64,000 nt of DNA from JAWKHR01 sp041394725. GTDB taxonomy: Bacteria; Acidobacteriota; Vicinamibacteria; Vicinamibacterales; SCN-69-37. Below, piece by piece: positions 9,757 to 17,593 of this stretch (position 1 is the first letter of the stretch; each line of letters begins with the position of its first letter). The stretch is taken from NCBI GenBank assembly GCA_041394725.1, contig JAWKHR010000015.1, forward strand, positions 1 through 64,000. The letters are read 5' to 3'. Position numbers and translations under genes: made by a program. Below the pieces are notes generated by a model that saw nothing but the letters and a program-made list of their open reading frames with translations, ran no database searches and had not been told where the DNA came from.

Positions 9757-9980
9757 CACCAGCCCCAGTCCTCGCCGGGCTCGTAGGACTGGACCACGGC
9801 GTGGCCGGTCGCGCGGAAGTGCGCGGTCGCGTGCCGGTTGGGCGAGGAGTCGCAGCACGCGACGTGCCCGCACACCCGGCACTGCCGCAGGTGCACCCAC
9901 CGGGCACCGATCTTCACGCAGTCCTCGCACACGCGCGGCTTCTTCTCGAACGGATGCAGCGACTCGAAGTGTGTGCACAT
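9717..9980 (-). CDS. Small UBP-type zinc-finger protein
   Basis: 87 aa. It consists almost wholly of a ubiquitin-hydrolase-type (ZnF-UBP) zinc finger: CEDC (18-21), RQCRVCGHVACCD, NRHATAHF and ATGHAVVQSY give the Cys/His ligand set, followed by WGWCYVDEEFVEHL. Bacteria lack canonical ubiquitin, and stand-alone ZnF-UBP proteins in bacteria have no established role. ATG 9980 starts two bases after the SDR stop, so this is the third gene of the DprE1-like/DprE2-like operon. Its end runs 40 bases into the convergent pabBC tail. Confidence 0.88.
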   Translation of the reverse strand: MCTHFESLHPFEKKPRVCEDCVKIGARWVHLRQCRVCGHVACCDSSPNRHATAHFRATGHAVVQSYEPGEDWGWCYVDEEFVEHLRG

Positions 9981-9982
9981 GT

Positions 9983-10720
9983 TCAGAACCCGATCCTCCG
10001 CATCACGGCCCGCGGCAGATGCCGGATGACCAGCATCACGAACCGCCACGGCCACGGGGTATAGACGACGGGCGTCCCCCGGTCGATCGCGCGGACGACG
10101 TCGGCCGCGACGCCATCCGGCTCGCCCGCGAACGGCGGCGGCTCGAGGCCGGTCGTCATGCCGGTCTTCACGAAGCCGGGCTTCACGCAGACCACCCGGA
10201 GTCCCGCCGACCGGAACTTGTGGTCGAGCCCTTCGAGGTAGTACGAGAGCCCCGCCTTCGCCGATCCGTACAGGATGACCGGCTTGCGCCCCCGGTCGCC
10301 GGCCACGGAGCTGACGACGCAGAGGGTGCCGCCGCGCGGCAGCAGGCGCGCGCGCGCGTGCTCGCAGAAGACGATGGTATGGGCGAAGTTCGTCGTCAAC
10401 AGCCGGCGCGTCCGATCGAGATCGGCCTCGAGCACGTCCTGCGTGGCGAAGTCGGCGGCCGTGACCACGACCGTGTCGATCGTGCCGAGCGCCGATGCCG
10501 CGGCATCGAGCGCGGGCGCGAACGTCTCCGGGGCGGCCAGGTCGCACGTCGCGAGGCCGACCGCCGATCCCGCCTCGCCGCGTACGCCGAGATCCGCCGC
10601 GCTCTTCTCGAGATCCGCGCGCTCGCGGCCGAGCAGGAACACGCGGTCGCCGCGCGCCGCCATCCGGCGCGCGATCGCCCGGCCGATGCCCTTCGTCCCG
10701 CCCAGGATGACGACGTTCAC
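9983..10720 (-). CDS. SDR oxidoreductase, DprE2-like partner
   Basis: 245 aa, classical short-chain dehydrogenase size. The Rossmann motif is GGTKGIGRAIA at the N-terminus; VVSSVAG holds the catalytic Ser and YGSAKAGLSYYL the YxxxK pair. CVKPGFVKTGMT and WPWRFVMLVIRHLP at the C-terminus resemble DprE2, the NADH-dependent reductase that finishes epimerisation of polyprenyl-phosphoryl ribose to arabinose. It begins with GTG, overlapping the TGA of the FAD oxidase by four bases (GTGA), so the two are translationally coupled. That coupling to a DprE1-like oxidase is the main reason for this assignment; the actual sugar substrate here is not known. Confidence 0.85.
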   Translation of the reverse strand: MNVVILGGTKGIGRAIARRMAARGDRVFLLGRERADLEKSAADLGVRGEAGSAVGLATCDLAAPETFAPALDAAASALGTIDTVVVTAADFATQDVLEADLDRTRRLLTTNFAHTIVFCEHARARLLPRGGTLCVVSSVAGDRGRKPVILYGSAKAGLSYYLEGLDHKFRSAGLRVVCVKPGFVKTGMTTGLEPPPFAGEPDGVAADVVRAIDRGTPVVYTPWPWRFVMLVIRHLPRAVMRRIGF

Positions 10721-12039
10721 GGCCGGTCCCCGAAGAGCCGCACCGATTGCGCGCTGCGCAGCCGGCCCTCGGGGTCCCATCGCCGGCGTATCGCGAGCCA
10801 CGCGTCGAGCCGTGGCTCCATCGCGCGGAAGTGATCCGCGCGCGTGAACGCGTCCTTCGCGAGGTAGATCCGCCCGCCGGCCCCGACGACGAACTCGTTC
10901 AACGTGTCCACGACCCGCTGCGTGTCGGCCCGCACCGGCAGGTCGAGCGCCACCGACGTGCCCTTCATCGGGAACGACAGCAGCCCTTCCCCCTCGTCGC
11001 CGCAGTCCTTGATGACGCAGAGGAACGACGCCGCGCCGAGCGTCGTCAGCCGCTCCAGCAGCGCGCGCACCGCGGCGCGCCCGCCAGACGCCGGCAGCAC
11101 GCACTGGTACTGCGTGAACCCGTGGCGGCCGTACAGCCTGTTCCAGTCGAGCAGCGCGTCGAGGGGATAGAAGAACTTCTCCGGGTGCAGCACGTGCCGG
11201 CCGCGCGACCAGTTGACGTGGTAGTAGCACGCGTTGAACACCCGGCCGACCGTGTGCCCCATCACCCAGGACGGGCACTCGACGGGCACGGGCACGCGCA
11301 GGACCGGCTTCGGCCGGCGCCGCGGCGCCTCCTCCGGCGTCGCCCAGCGGCCGCAGTAGAGCACGCCGCGTCCCATGTGCCGGCCGCGCGTGAGGCAGTC
11401 GATCCAGCCCATCGTGAACGGCCACGCATCGGCCGTGCGGTCGAGCGCGGCGAGGAATGCGTCGATGTCGGGAATCTGCTGGCGCTCGGCGACGATCCAC
11501 GGCGACGGCACCCGGACCAGCGTGAGTTCGACCTCCAGGATGTGGCCCGTCAGGCCCATCCCGCCGATGGTCGCACGGAAGAGATCCGGCTCGCGTTCGC
11601 GCGAGCAGTCGACGACCTCGCCGCTCGCGACGCGCAGGCGCAGCGACCGCACGTGCTGCCCGATCGTCCCGTCGCGATGGTGGTTCTTGCCGTGCACGTC
11701 GGCTGCGACCATGCCACCGAGCGTGACGTACTGCGTGCCGGGCGTGACCGGCGTGAACCAGCCGCGCGGCAGGAACGTGCGGATCAGGTCCTGGAGCGCG
11801 TAGCCCGCCTCGGCGCGGAGGAGGCCGGTCGCCGGATCGAAGGCGAGGAGCCGATCGGCCAGCACCGATCCGGCGACCACCGGATGGCTCGGCGGCGGCA
11901 GCGACGAGTCCCCGTACGACCGCGCGAGCCCGCGCGTGAGCACGGCGTCACGCGTCAGCCGCTCGAGATCCTCGGATCGGAGTTCCTGGCCCGGCACCGC
12001 GAGGCGGCCCCAGCCCGAGAGTGACGAGGTCCGCATCAT
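10717..12039 (-). CDS. FAD-linked oxidoreductase, DprE1-like (decaprenylphosphoryl-ribose 2-oxidase family)
   Basis: 440 aa. Family signatures run in order: LARSYGDSSL (36-46), PVTPGTQYVTLGGMVAADVHGKNHH (97-121, FAD-binding), MGLTGHILEVELT (161-173), LLSFPMKG (353-360) and IYLAKDAFTR (391-400). Alignment by eye to mycobacterial DprE1 puts K395 at the catalytic K418 position and A364 at the position of C387, the cysteine covalently attacked by benzothiazinones. The expected role is oxidation of a polyprenyl-phosphoryl sugar, followed by reduction by the coupled SDR. Two ATGs occur in tandem (12039, 12036). A -10-like TATACT lies 12-17 bases before the start. Confidence 0.88.
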   Translation of the reverse strand: MMRTSSLSGWGRLAVPGQELRSEDLERLTRDAVLTRGLARSYGDSSLPPPSHPVVAGSVLADRLLAFDPATGLLRAEAGYALQDLIRTFLPRGWFTPVTPGTQYVTLGGMVAADVHGKNHHRDGTIGQHVRSLRLRVASGEVVDCSREREPDLFRATIGGMGLTGHILEVELTLVRVPSPWIVAERQQIPDIDAFLAALDRTADAWPFTMGWIDCLTRGRHMGRGVLYCGRWATPEEAPRRRPKPVLRVPVPVECPSWVMGHTVGRVFNACYYHVNWSRGRHVLHPEKFFYPLDALLDWNRLYGRHGFTQYQCVLPASGGRAAVRALLERLTTLGAASFLCVIKDCGDEGEGLLSFPMKGTSVALDLPVRADTQRVVDTLNEFVVGAGGRIYLAKDAFTRADHFRAMEPRLDAWLAIRRRWDPEGRLRSAQSVRLFGDRP

Positions 12040-12060
12040 CGGTCGCGGCCAGTATAGAAC
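12040..12060 (-). promoter_or_regulatory. Candidate promoter of the DprE1-like operon
   Basis: On the minus strand, TATACT (12056-12051) matches the sigma-70 -10 consensus in five of six bases and ends 11 bases before the ATG, giving a very short leader. No convincing -35 hexamer is seen at 16-18 bases, so this is a weak call. Confidence 0.35.
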
Positions 12061-12063
12061 GCT

Positions 12064-12151
12064 CCTTGGAGGACGTGGGGAGGGCCAGGGGCGTGGGGCA
12101 CGTGGGGCCTTGGAGGACGTGGGGAGAGCCAGGGGCGTGGGGCACGTGGGA
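12064..12151. repeat. Two tandem copies of a 44 bp GC-rich repeat
   Basis: The unit begins CCTTGGAGGACGTGGGGAG and ends in GGGGCACGTGGG. It occurs at 12064-12107 and 12108-12151 with about one internal G/A change, and is followed by a partial CACGTGGG echo at about 12161-12168. It lies between the anti-sigma stop and the DprE1-like promoter. Further left, at about 12220-12260, is a CG-only palindromic tract (CCGCGCGGCCGCGCGG) that may act as a terminator for the sigma operon. Confidence 0.8.
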
Positions 12152-12277
12152 AGACGCGAGCACGTGGGAGATCGATCGATGGGTGGTTCGGGCCGTCACG
12201 GTGTCGCGCGGTCCGAGTGTCGCGCTGCCGCGCGGCCGCGCGGCCGCGCTGCGGCGGTGGCACGCCCTCGAACGCGG

Positions 12278-12790
12278 CTATCGCGCCGATTGCCTCAGGG
12301 GAATCAGCAGGCTGACCACGAAGACCACCGCGCCCCAGGCGGCGGTCACGACGACGGGCAGGTGGCGGGCGAGGTCCGTGAGGCTGGACGCCAGGCCGCC
12401 GCCGCCAAACTCCCCGCCGCCAGCGCCCGCGCCGCCGGACCGGAGCGCCCAGGTGACCATCGCGGCACCGGCGGCCTGACCGACGACCGCGAAAACGCCG
12501 CGGCGGCGATCGGCGCGCGCCGCCAGATCGGCGGCCGCGCGCGCCTCGTCGGTCGATCGCGCGTCCTCGAGCCTCGCGATGCGCGCCATCGCACCCGCGG
12601 CCAGACCCTCGGGTGCCGCTGCGGGGCCCGGCAGGTCCGCCAGCGCGTTGCCGATCGCGCCCGCGAACGCGAGCGTGTCGCGGCAGCCGGCGCACGCGTC
12701 GGCGTGGTGACGGGCGGCAGTCAGGCGCTCGGCGGACCACTCGTCGAGCGGCACGGCGTCACAGTACGCGCGCAGTTGAACGCAGGTCAT
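12278..12790 (-). CDS. Putative zinc-finger anti-sigma factor
   Basis: 170 aa. The N-terminal segment has HHADACAGC (residues about 28-36), the HxxxCxxC core of the zf-HC2 anti-sigma domain that holds ECF sigma factors inactive at the membrane. Two hydrophobic helices follow (GVFAVVGQAAGAAMVTWAL and LPVVVTAAWGAVVFVVSLL), separated by a Gly-rich loop, so the protein is probably inner-membrane. It starts one base after the sigma-factor stop, the standard sigma/anti-sigma arrangement. The extracytoplasmic part is short, so signal sensing may involve the small membrane protein at the head of the operon. Confidence 0.85.
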   Translation of the reverse strand: MTCVQLRAYCDAVPLDEWSAERLTAARHHADACAGCRDTLAFAGAIGNALADLPGPAAAPEGLAAGAMARIARLEDARSTDEARAAADLAARADRRRGVFAVVGQAAGAAMVTWALRSGGAGAGGGEFGGGGLASSLTDLARHLPVVVTAAWGAVVFVVSLLIPLRQSAR

Positions 12791-12791
12791 C

Positions 12792-13424
12792 TCACGGGTC
12801 CTCGGTGCCGCGCCAGCCGGCGGCGGTCAGTGACTCGCGCAGCGCTCGGCGCGCGCGAAACAACAGCGTCTTGACGGTGCCGCTCGTGACGCCGAGCGCG
12901 GCCGCCACCTCGCTCACCGTCAGGCCGTCCCGGTAGAACAGCATGACGGCCGCGCGCTGGCCCGACGAAAGCCCGGCGACCTCCCGCCACAGCCGGCGCG
13001 CCCGCTCATCGTCCACCAGCGCGTCGAGCGGGCCGTCGCCGGCCGGCGCCGCGGGATCGACGTCGAGCGGGGCGCCCTCGCGTGCCACGAGACGCGACTG
13101 CTGCCTGAGCCAGTTCTGCGACAGCCGGACGACAATCGTCGCCAGCCACGGGTAGAACGGCCGCGCGTCCTCGTAGGCGTGGAGGTTGGCGTAGGCGCGC
13201 ACGAGCGCGTCCTGCGCCAGCTCCTCGGCGGCGGCGGGATTGCGGACGAGCATCAGCGTGAGGCCGAACAGGCGGCGCTCGTAGCGATCGACGATGACGC
13301 GGAAGGCGTTGCGGTCGCCGTCGCGGACCGCCCGCACCGCCGAGCGGACGCCGCCGGCCTCGTCCCCCTGGCCGGCGGGCGTCGCGGGGTGCGGACGCGC
13401 GGGCGCCGCGCCGGGGTCGTTCAC
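12792..13424 (-). CDS. ECF RNA polymerase sigma factor
   Basis: 210 aa. After a disordered Pro/Ala-rich N-terminus, region 2 is clear (FRVIVDRYERRLFGLTLMLV, then NPAAAEELAQDALVRAYANL and FYPWLATIVVRLSQNWLRQQ). Region 4 is also clear (LSSGQRAAVMLFYRDGLTVSEVAAALGVTSGTVKTLLFRARRALRE). Only regions 2 and 4 are present, which defines the ECF group. The start is a GTG overlapping the TGA of the upstream membrane protein (GTGA), and the stop is one base from the anti-sigma ATG. The three genes are therefore translationally coupled and probably autoregulated, as is common for ECF operons. The regulon cannot be told from this sequence. Confidence 0.95.
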   Translation of the reverse strand: MNDPGAAPARPHPATPAGQGDEAGGVRSAVRAVRDGDRNAFRVIVDRYERRLFGLTLMLVRNPAAAEELAQDALVRAYANLHAYEDARPFYPWLATIVVRLSQNWLRQQSRLVAREGAPLDVDPAAPAGDGPLDALVDDERARRLWREVAGLSSGQRAAVMLFYRDGLTVSEVAAALGVTSGTVKTLLFRARRALRESLTAAGWRGTEDP

Positions 13425-13765
13425 GCGCCCGGCTGGTCGGCGTCGTGGATGAGCCCGAGGCCCATCGTGGCGTAGGCGACCTTGCGGGCGCCGAAGAACA
13501 GCGGGAACAGGCCGATGAGCAGCAGCGGCGGGAACAGCCCGCCGAGCAGGCAGATGACCAGCCCCTTCAGGGCGAGGTCCACGGCCTGTCGCTTCTCGCG
13601 GTCCGTCGCGGGCGCGGCGCGCAGGTACTCGCCGGTCGAGCGGTAGCCGTTCTCACGCGCCTGCCGCCGCACCGCGCGCCAGACGATGAAGACCGCCAGC
13701 CCGGCCACGAGGAACAGGCCGAGAAACGAGACCATGATCAGGTCGGCAATCGAGAACGCGGTCAC
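13421..13765 (-). CDS. Small two-TM membrane protein at the head of the sigma operon (DUF6249-like)
   Basis: 114 aa from a GTG at 13765, chosen because AAGGAGG lies eight bases upstream. An in-frame ATG 11 codons earlier has no ribosome site. There are two hydrophobic segments (LIMVSFLGLFLVAGLAVFIVW and LKGLVICLLGGLFPPLLLIGLFPLFFG), with a basic cytoplasmic loop (RRQARENGYRSTGEYL) between them. It resembles small membrane proteins often found with ECF sigma factors (DUF6249), from memory and unverified. Its coupling to the sigma gene suggests a role in the same signalling unit. A -10-like TATACC occurs upstream on the minus strand (13816-13821). Confidence 0.75.
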   Translation of the reverse strand: MTAFSIADLIMVSFLGLFLVAGLAVFIVWRAVRRQARENGYRSTGEYLRAAPATDREKRQAVDLALKGLVICLLGGLFPPLLLIGLFPLFFGARKVAYATMGLGLIHDADQPGA

Positions 13766-13853
13766 GGGATTCGCCTCCTTCCGTTCACCGGCGGTCAATC
13801 GCGCCGGTGCTACCGGGTATACAACGGGGGAGGCGAAAAGGTTGACGAGGGTT

Positions 13854-16800
13854 CTACTGGCCCCCTCCTCCTCCCCCGCCCCGTCCTCCCCCGCCCCTCG
13901 GGTCGCGGTTCTGGTCCTTTTCGAGGTACGGCACGCCGTCGGTCATCCACGCCGGGGCCGGCTCGCCCTTGAGGTAGTGGTCGAAGAACTGGAAGTAGCG
14001 GATGGTCAGGTCCTTCCGGTTCGCGAGGCCGCGGAGGCCGTGGCCCTCACCGGGGTACGCGAGCAGGATCGCGTTCTTCCCGGCGTAGCGGAGCGCGTTG
14101 TAGAAGTTCATGCCCTCGCTGAACGACACGGTCGGGTCGGCCGTGCCGTGCATGATGAGGAACGGCGCGGGCGCCTCGGTGACGTGCGAGAGCGCCGACT
14201 CGAAGAGATACGTCTCCGGCTTGTCCCACGGCGTGAAGCCCCAGCGGCCCTGGCCGTAGAGGTAGTAGTCGTTCCCGTTGGCGCCGCTGCCACCGGAAAT
14301 CTGATACGACCAGCCCCAGCTCTGGCTGAAGTCCGAGTAGAGGTCCGTCACGCCGGCGCCGACGCCCACCGCGGCAAAGAGCTTCGACCGCGTGCCGATG
14401 AATGCCGCGCCCTCGCCGCCGTAGCTGTGGCCGCTCACCGCGATGCGCGCCGGATCGACGTAGCCCATCTCGATGACCTTCTTCACCGCGGCCTCGACGC
14501 ACTCGAGCATGTCGCTGTGCGAGGAGCCGACGTTGAAGTGGATGTCGGGCAGCATCGTGATGTAGCCCTCGCTGACGGCCTGGATCGGCGACGCGCCCAT
14601 ACCGGTGAGGTAGGACGGCGCCGAGTAGCGGTGCAGGTTCTGCGAGTTCTTCTCGTAGAAGGTCACGAGCATCGGGCGCTTCTCGCCCGGCTGGTAGTCG
14701 TCGGGCAGCGCGAGGATGCCCTGCAGGCGCACGCCGGCCTTGTTCTTGAAGTCGAACAGGATGCGGTGGCCCCAGCGGTACTCGGCCTGCTGCGGGTTCG
14801 CGTCGGAGATCTTGCGCGCGTCGGTGAAGTCCGGGCCCGAGACCTGCAGATCCGGGAACTCGACGAACGTCTGCCGCGTGAAGAGGAACTTGTCCGCCTT
14901 CTCGGCCTTCGTCGGCGTGCTGAACGACGCATCGTCATACACGAGCGACTTCATCTGGCCGCCCTCGAGCCGGTAGAAGCCGCTCTTCTTGGTCCACTGG
15001 CCGTAGGCCGAGAGCAGCACGGGCTTCGACAGGTCGATCTCGCGCCGGCCGGCGCCGCCGCCGCGGCCGAGGCCGCCGCCACCGCCGCCACCTTCATCGG
15101 GCTCGATGTCGATGTAGCGGAACTCGGTCTCGTTCTTCGCGCCGAGGCCGCCCGTGATGTTCTTCGGCGCGCTGCCGTCGAGCGGCACCGCCCAGAGGTC
15201 GTAGCGGGACTCGGCGACCACGGCCGACCCGTCCTTCGTGTAGCCCTGGATGCCGTAAGGCGGGCGCGGACCGAAGTGGTCGAACTCCATGTCGGTGAAG
15301 TCGGGCCCGCCCGACCCGCCGATCGCGCGCGCGCGGGCGGCGTCGAGATCGTAGACCTGGTACTTGCTGTCCTTCCAGTACAGGTAGTGCTTCCCGTCGG
15401 GCGAGAAGCCGGGCGCGTGCGCGCCGGCGATCTGCTCCTTGAACATCAGCGTCCGCTCGCCGGTCGTCGTGTTGACGCGGTAGAAGTCGGCGCGGTTCGG
15501 GCCGTAGTCGCTCACGTAGCTCCGCGCGTCGCGGCCCACGGCCCACCGGCCGTCGGGCGCCACGTCGAGGTCGCGCATCGACTCGTCGGCGAGCTTCACG
15601 TACTTGTGGTTCGCGACGTCGAACGCCTGCCGGTAGGTGAAGTTGCGGTCGGCGTCGGCGCGGATCATCTGGACGGACTGGATCCGCTCGTCGCGGCTGT
15701 TCCACACGTCCACGTCGGCAACCTCGTCGCGGTCCGGCCGCTCGTTGCTCGTGTCGGGCTCGGGGACCTGCGCCTTCATCCCGAAGAACACGCGCTGGTC
15801 GTCGTCGCTCCACGAGAGCGCGGCGCGGTCGCTGACGACCCAGTCCTCGGGGAAGCCGTCGGCCGACGCCGGGTCGAGGACGACGGGCGCGGTGCCGGGG
15901 GTGGCGATGGCGGCGCGGACGTCGGGGAACGCGACGAGCAGGTTCGCGCGCTCGCGCATCTCGTCCACGTCGTTGCCCTTGAGCACCGCGAGCGCCTTGC
16001 CGTCGTCGCTCCAGGTGAGGCGGTTGTAGACCTTCGCGTCGTTGTCGAGCGGGATGATGCGGCCGCTCCCGAGCTCGAGCGCGAACAGGCCGTTGCCGTC
16101 CTTCACCGCGGCGTCCACGGTGTAGGCGAGCAGCTCGCCCGACTTGTCGAAATCGACGTCGGCGACGTTGCCGAGCAGCAGGTCGCGGCCGGTGCCGAGG
16201 TCACGGACGATCACGTCCACGCCGCGCGGGCCGGCGGGACCGTTGCCGGCGTTGCCGCCATTGCCACCCTGCGCGCCGCCGCCCCCGCCGCCGCGTCCGG
16301 CCGCGCCGCCGCCGCTACCCTGCGCCGCGCGGCGCTTCAGGAACAGGTGCGTCGAGGTCGCGTTGAACGCGAACGTCTGGATGTCCTGCCACTTCGCGAC
16401 CTCGCCGGTGGCGAGGTTGCGAAGTTCAACGCGCCGCGGCTCGGCCGGCGTCTGGCCGCGCCCGCCGCGGGCGTTCTGTCCGCCCTGCCCGCCCACCTGG
16501 GCCGCACCGCCCCCGCCGCCCGCGCGTCCACGTCCACCGCGGCCACCGCGGCCGCCCGGGTCCACCTGGTAGGCGATCCACTTCGAGTCCTTCGAGAACG
16601 TGCCGCCGGTCGCGTTGGCGACCTCGACCTCCTGGTTGGTGTCGAGGTTCCGCAGGTGCAGCACCGGCTTCGTCTCGTCCTGCGGGACGTTGGTGAACTG
16701 CAGGCTGTAGCTCACCCACCGCCCGTCGGGCGAAATCTCCGCGCCGGAGATGCTCCGCCAGCGCGTGTAGTCGTCCACCGTCAGGACCTTCTTCTGCGAC

Positions 16801-16928
16801 GCCTGCGCCGGGGCGCTCCGGGCCTGGGGAACGGTCGAGGTCGCGGCCAGCACGGCGGCGAGACCGGCCAGGAGCAGGACGGGACGCGAGACGGCGCGCC
16901 GGAGGCGGTTCGTGTGGGCCACGGGCAT
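13854..16928 (-). CDS. Secreted S9 (prolyl oligopeptidase-family) peptidase with Gly-rich inserts
   Basis: About 1024 aa. A signal peptide (VSRPVLLLAGLAAVLAATST...) precedes a beta-propeller-like half containing ISPDGRWVSYS, APDGRWAVG and SPDGKHYLYW. An alpha/beta-hydrolase domain follows. GHSYGGEGAAF carries the nucleophile Ser, MHGTADPTVSFSEG the Asp and YPGEGHGL the His of the triad. This is the layout of acylaminoacyl/dipeptidyl S9 peptidases, here about 300 aa longer than usual. Part of the excess is low-complexity Gly/Arg-rich inserts (about 16240-16320 and 16477-16556), a shorter one near 15040-15100 and a Gly-rich C-terminus. ATG 16928 has GGAG only two bases away; the GTG two codons later (16922) has better spacing and may be the real start. 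Confidence 0.9.
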   Translation of the reverse strand: MPVAHTNRLRRAVSRPVLLLAGLAAVLAATSTVPQARSAPAQASQKKVLTVDDYTRWRSISGAEISPDGRWVSYSLQFTNVPQDETKPVLHLRNLDTNQEVEVANATGGTFSKDSKWIAYQVDPGGRGGRGGRGRAGGGGGAAQVGGQGGQNARGGRGQTPAEPRRVELRNLATGEVAKWQDIQTFAFNATSTHLFLKRRAAQGSGGGAAGRGGGGGGAQGGNGGNAGNGPAGPRGVDVIVRDLGTGRDLLLGNVADVDFDKSGELLAYTVDAAVKDGNGLFALELGSGRIIPLDNDAKVYNRLTWSDDGKALAVLKGNDVDEMRERANLLVAFPDVRAAIATPGTAPVVLDPASADGFPEDWVVSDRAALSWSDDDQRVFFGMKAQVPEPDTSNERPDRDEVADVDVWNSRDERIQSVQMIRADADRNFTYRQAFDVANHKYVKLADESMRDLDVAPDGRWAVGRDARSYVSDYGPNRADFYRVNTTTGERTLMFKEQIAGAHAPGFSPDGKHYLYWKDSKYQVYDLDAARARAIGGSGGPDFTDMEFDHFGPRPPYGIQGYTKDGSAVVAESRYDLWAVPLDGSAPKNITGGLGAKNETEFRYIDIEPDEGGGGGGGLGRGGGAGRREIDLSKPVLLSAYGQWTKKSGFYRLEGGQMKSLVYDDASFSTPTKAEKADKFLFTRQTFVEFPDLQVSGPDFTDARKISDANPQQAEYRWGHRILFDFKNKAGVRLQGILALPDDYQPGEKRPMLVTFYEKNSQNLHRYSAPSYLTGMGASPIQAVSEGYITMLPDIHFNVGSSHSDMLECVEAAVKKVIEMGYVDPARIAVSGHSYGGEGAAFIGTRSKLFAAVGVGAGVTDLYSDFSQSWGWSYQISGGSGANGNDYYLYGQGRWGFTPWDKPETYLFESALSHVTEAPAPFLIMHGTADPTVSFSEGMNFYNALRYAGKNAILLAYPGEGHGLRGLANRKDLTIRYFQFFDHYLKGEPAPAWMTDGVPYLEKDQNRDPRGGGGRGGGGGGGQ

Positions 16929-17116
16929 CTCTCCTTGATCGACGTGGTGCGGGCCGGGCGGACCCGACAGGGCGGATATTACTCCCACCGGCGCTCCCCG
17001 GGCACCGGGCACGTCCCCCCGGCCGCCATGTGGTCGCCGGTGGCGCCGGTGCCGAGCGAGGGGTCGCGGCCGCGGCTCCGGGGAGGTGGCGCGGGAAATC
17101 GGCGAGAATCGCAGAC

Positions 17117-17461
17117 ATGCGCGCGATGTTGGTCCTCGCCTCGGTGCTGCTGTCCGGTCTCGGGCTCGGCAGCCTGCAGGACCAGACCGGTGCGATCGCC
17201 GGCCGGGTGACGGAACGGGATGGCCGGCCGCTGCCGGGCGTGTCGATCACGGTCACGTCGGCGACGCTCCGGCCGGGGTTCGCGCCGCGGGTCGTCACGT
17301 CGCGCTCCGGCGGCGACTTCCGCGTGGATGGCCTGCCGCCCGGCACCTATCGCGCGGCCGCGACGCTCGTCATCTTCGAGACGGTCGTCAACGAGCGGAT
17401 CGACGTGGCTGCGGGACGGACGACGACGTGGAACGTCGTGCTCGAGGAGGAGACCCGGTGA
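17117..17461 (+). CDS. Small secreted CarboxypepD_reg-like (Ig-like fold) protein
   Basis: 114 aa. A signal peptide (MRAMLVLASVLLSGLGLGSLQ) is followed by one carboxypeptidase-regulatory-like beta-sandwich: GAIAGRVTERDGRPLPGVSITVTS, SRSGGDFRVDGLPPGTYR and VDVAAGRTTTWNVVLEEET-like strands. The family is usually found as an add-on to larger envelope proteins; here it is the whole mature protein, so a binding or structural role is likely but unproven. The ATG at 17117 sits at the start of the signal peptide. The convergent/divergent neighbours give no functional clue. Confidence 0.75.
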   Translation: MRAMLVLASVLLSGLGLGSLQDQTGAIAGRVTERDGRPLPGVSITVTSATLRPGFAPRVVTSRSGGDFRVDGLPPGTYRAAATLVIFETVVNERIDVAAGRTTTWNVVLEEETR

Positions 17462-17593
17462 CTCCTCCGCCCACCTCAGCACGTACACGCTCGCCAGCTC
17501 CCCGGAGCCACGGCTGCAACGGCTCGCACGCGGTCGGCGCGCGACACCGGCCGCGCGACACCGGCCACGCGACGAGGCTACGATGATCCCGAC

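Noticed and set aside
13686..17210. Very long open frame (about 1170 codons) on the + strand
   Set aside because: It is antisense to the S9 peptidase, is composed of Val/Arg/Ala-rich low-information sequence, and has no domain. In DNA this GC-rich, antisense frames stay open by chance.
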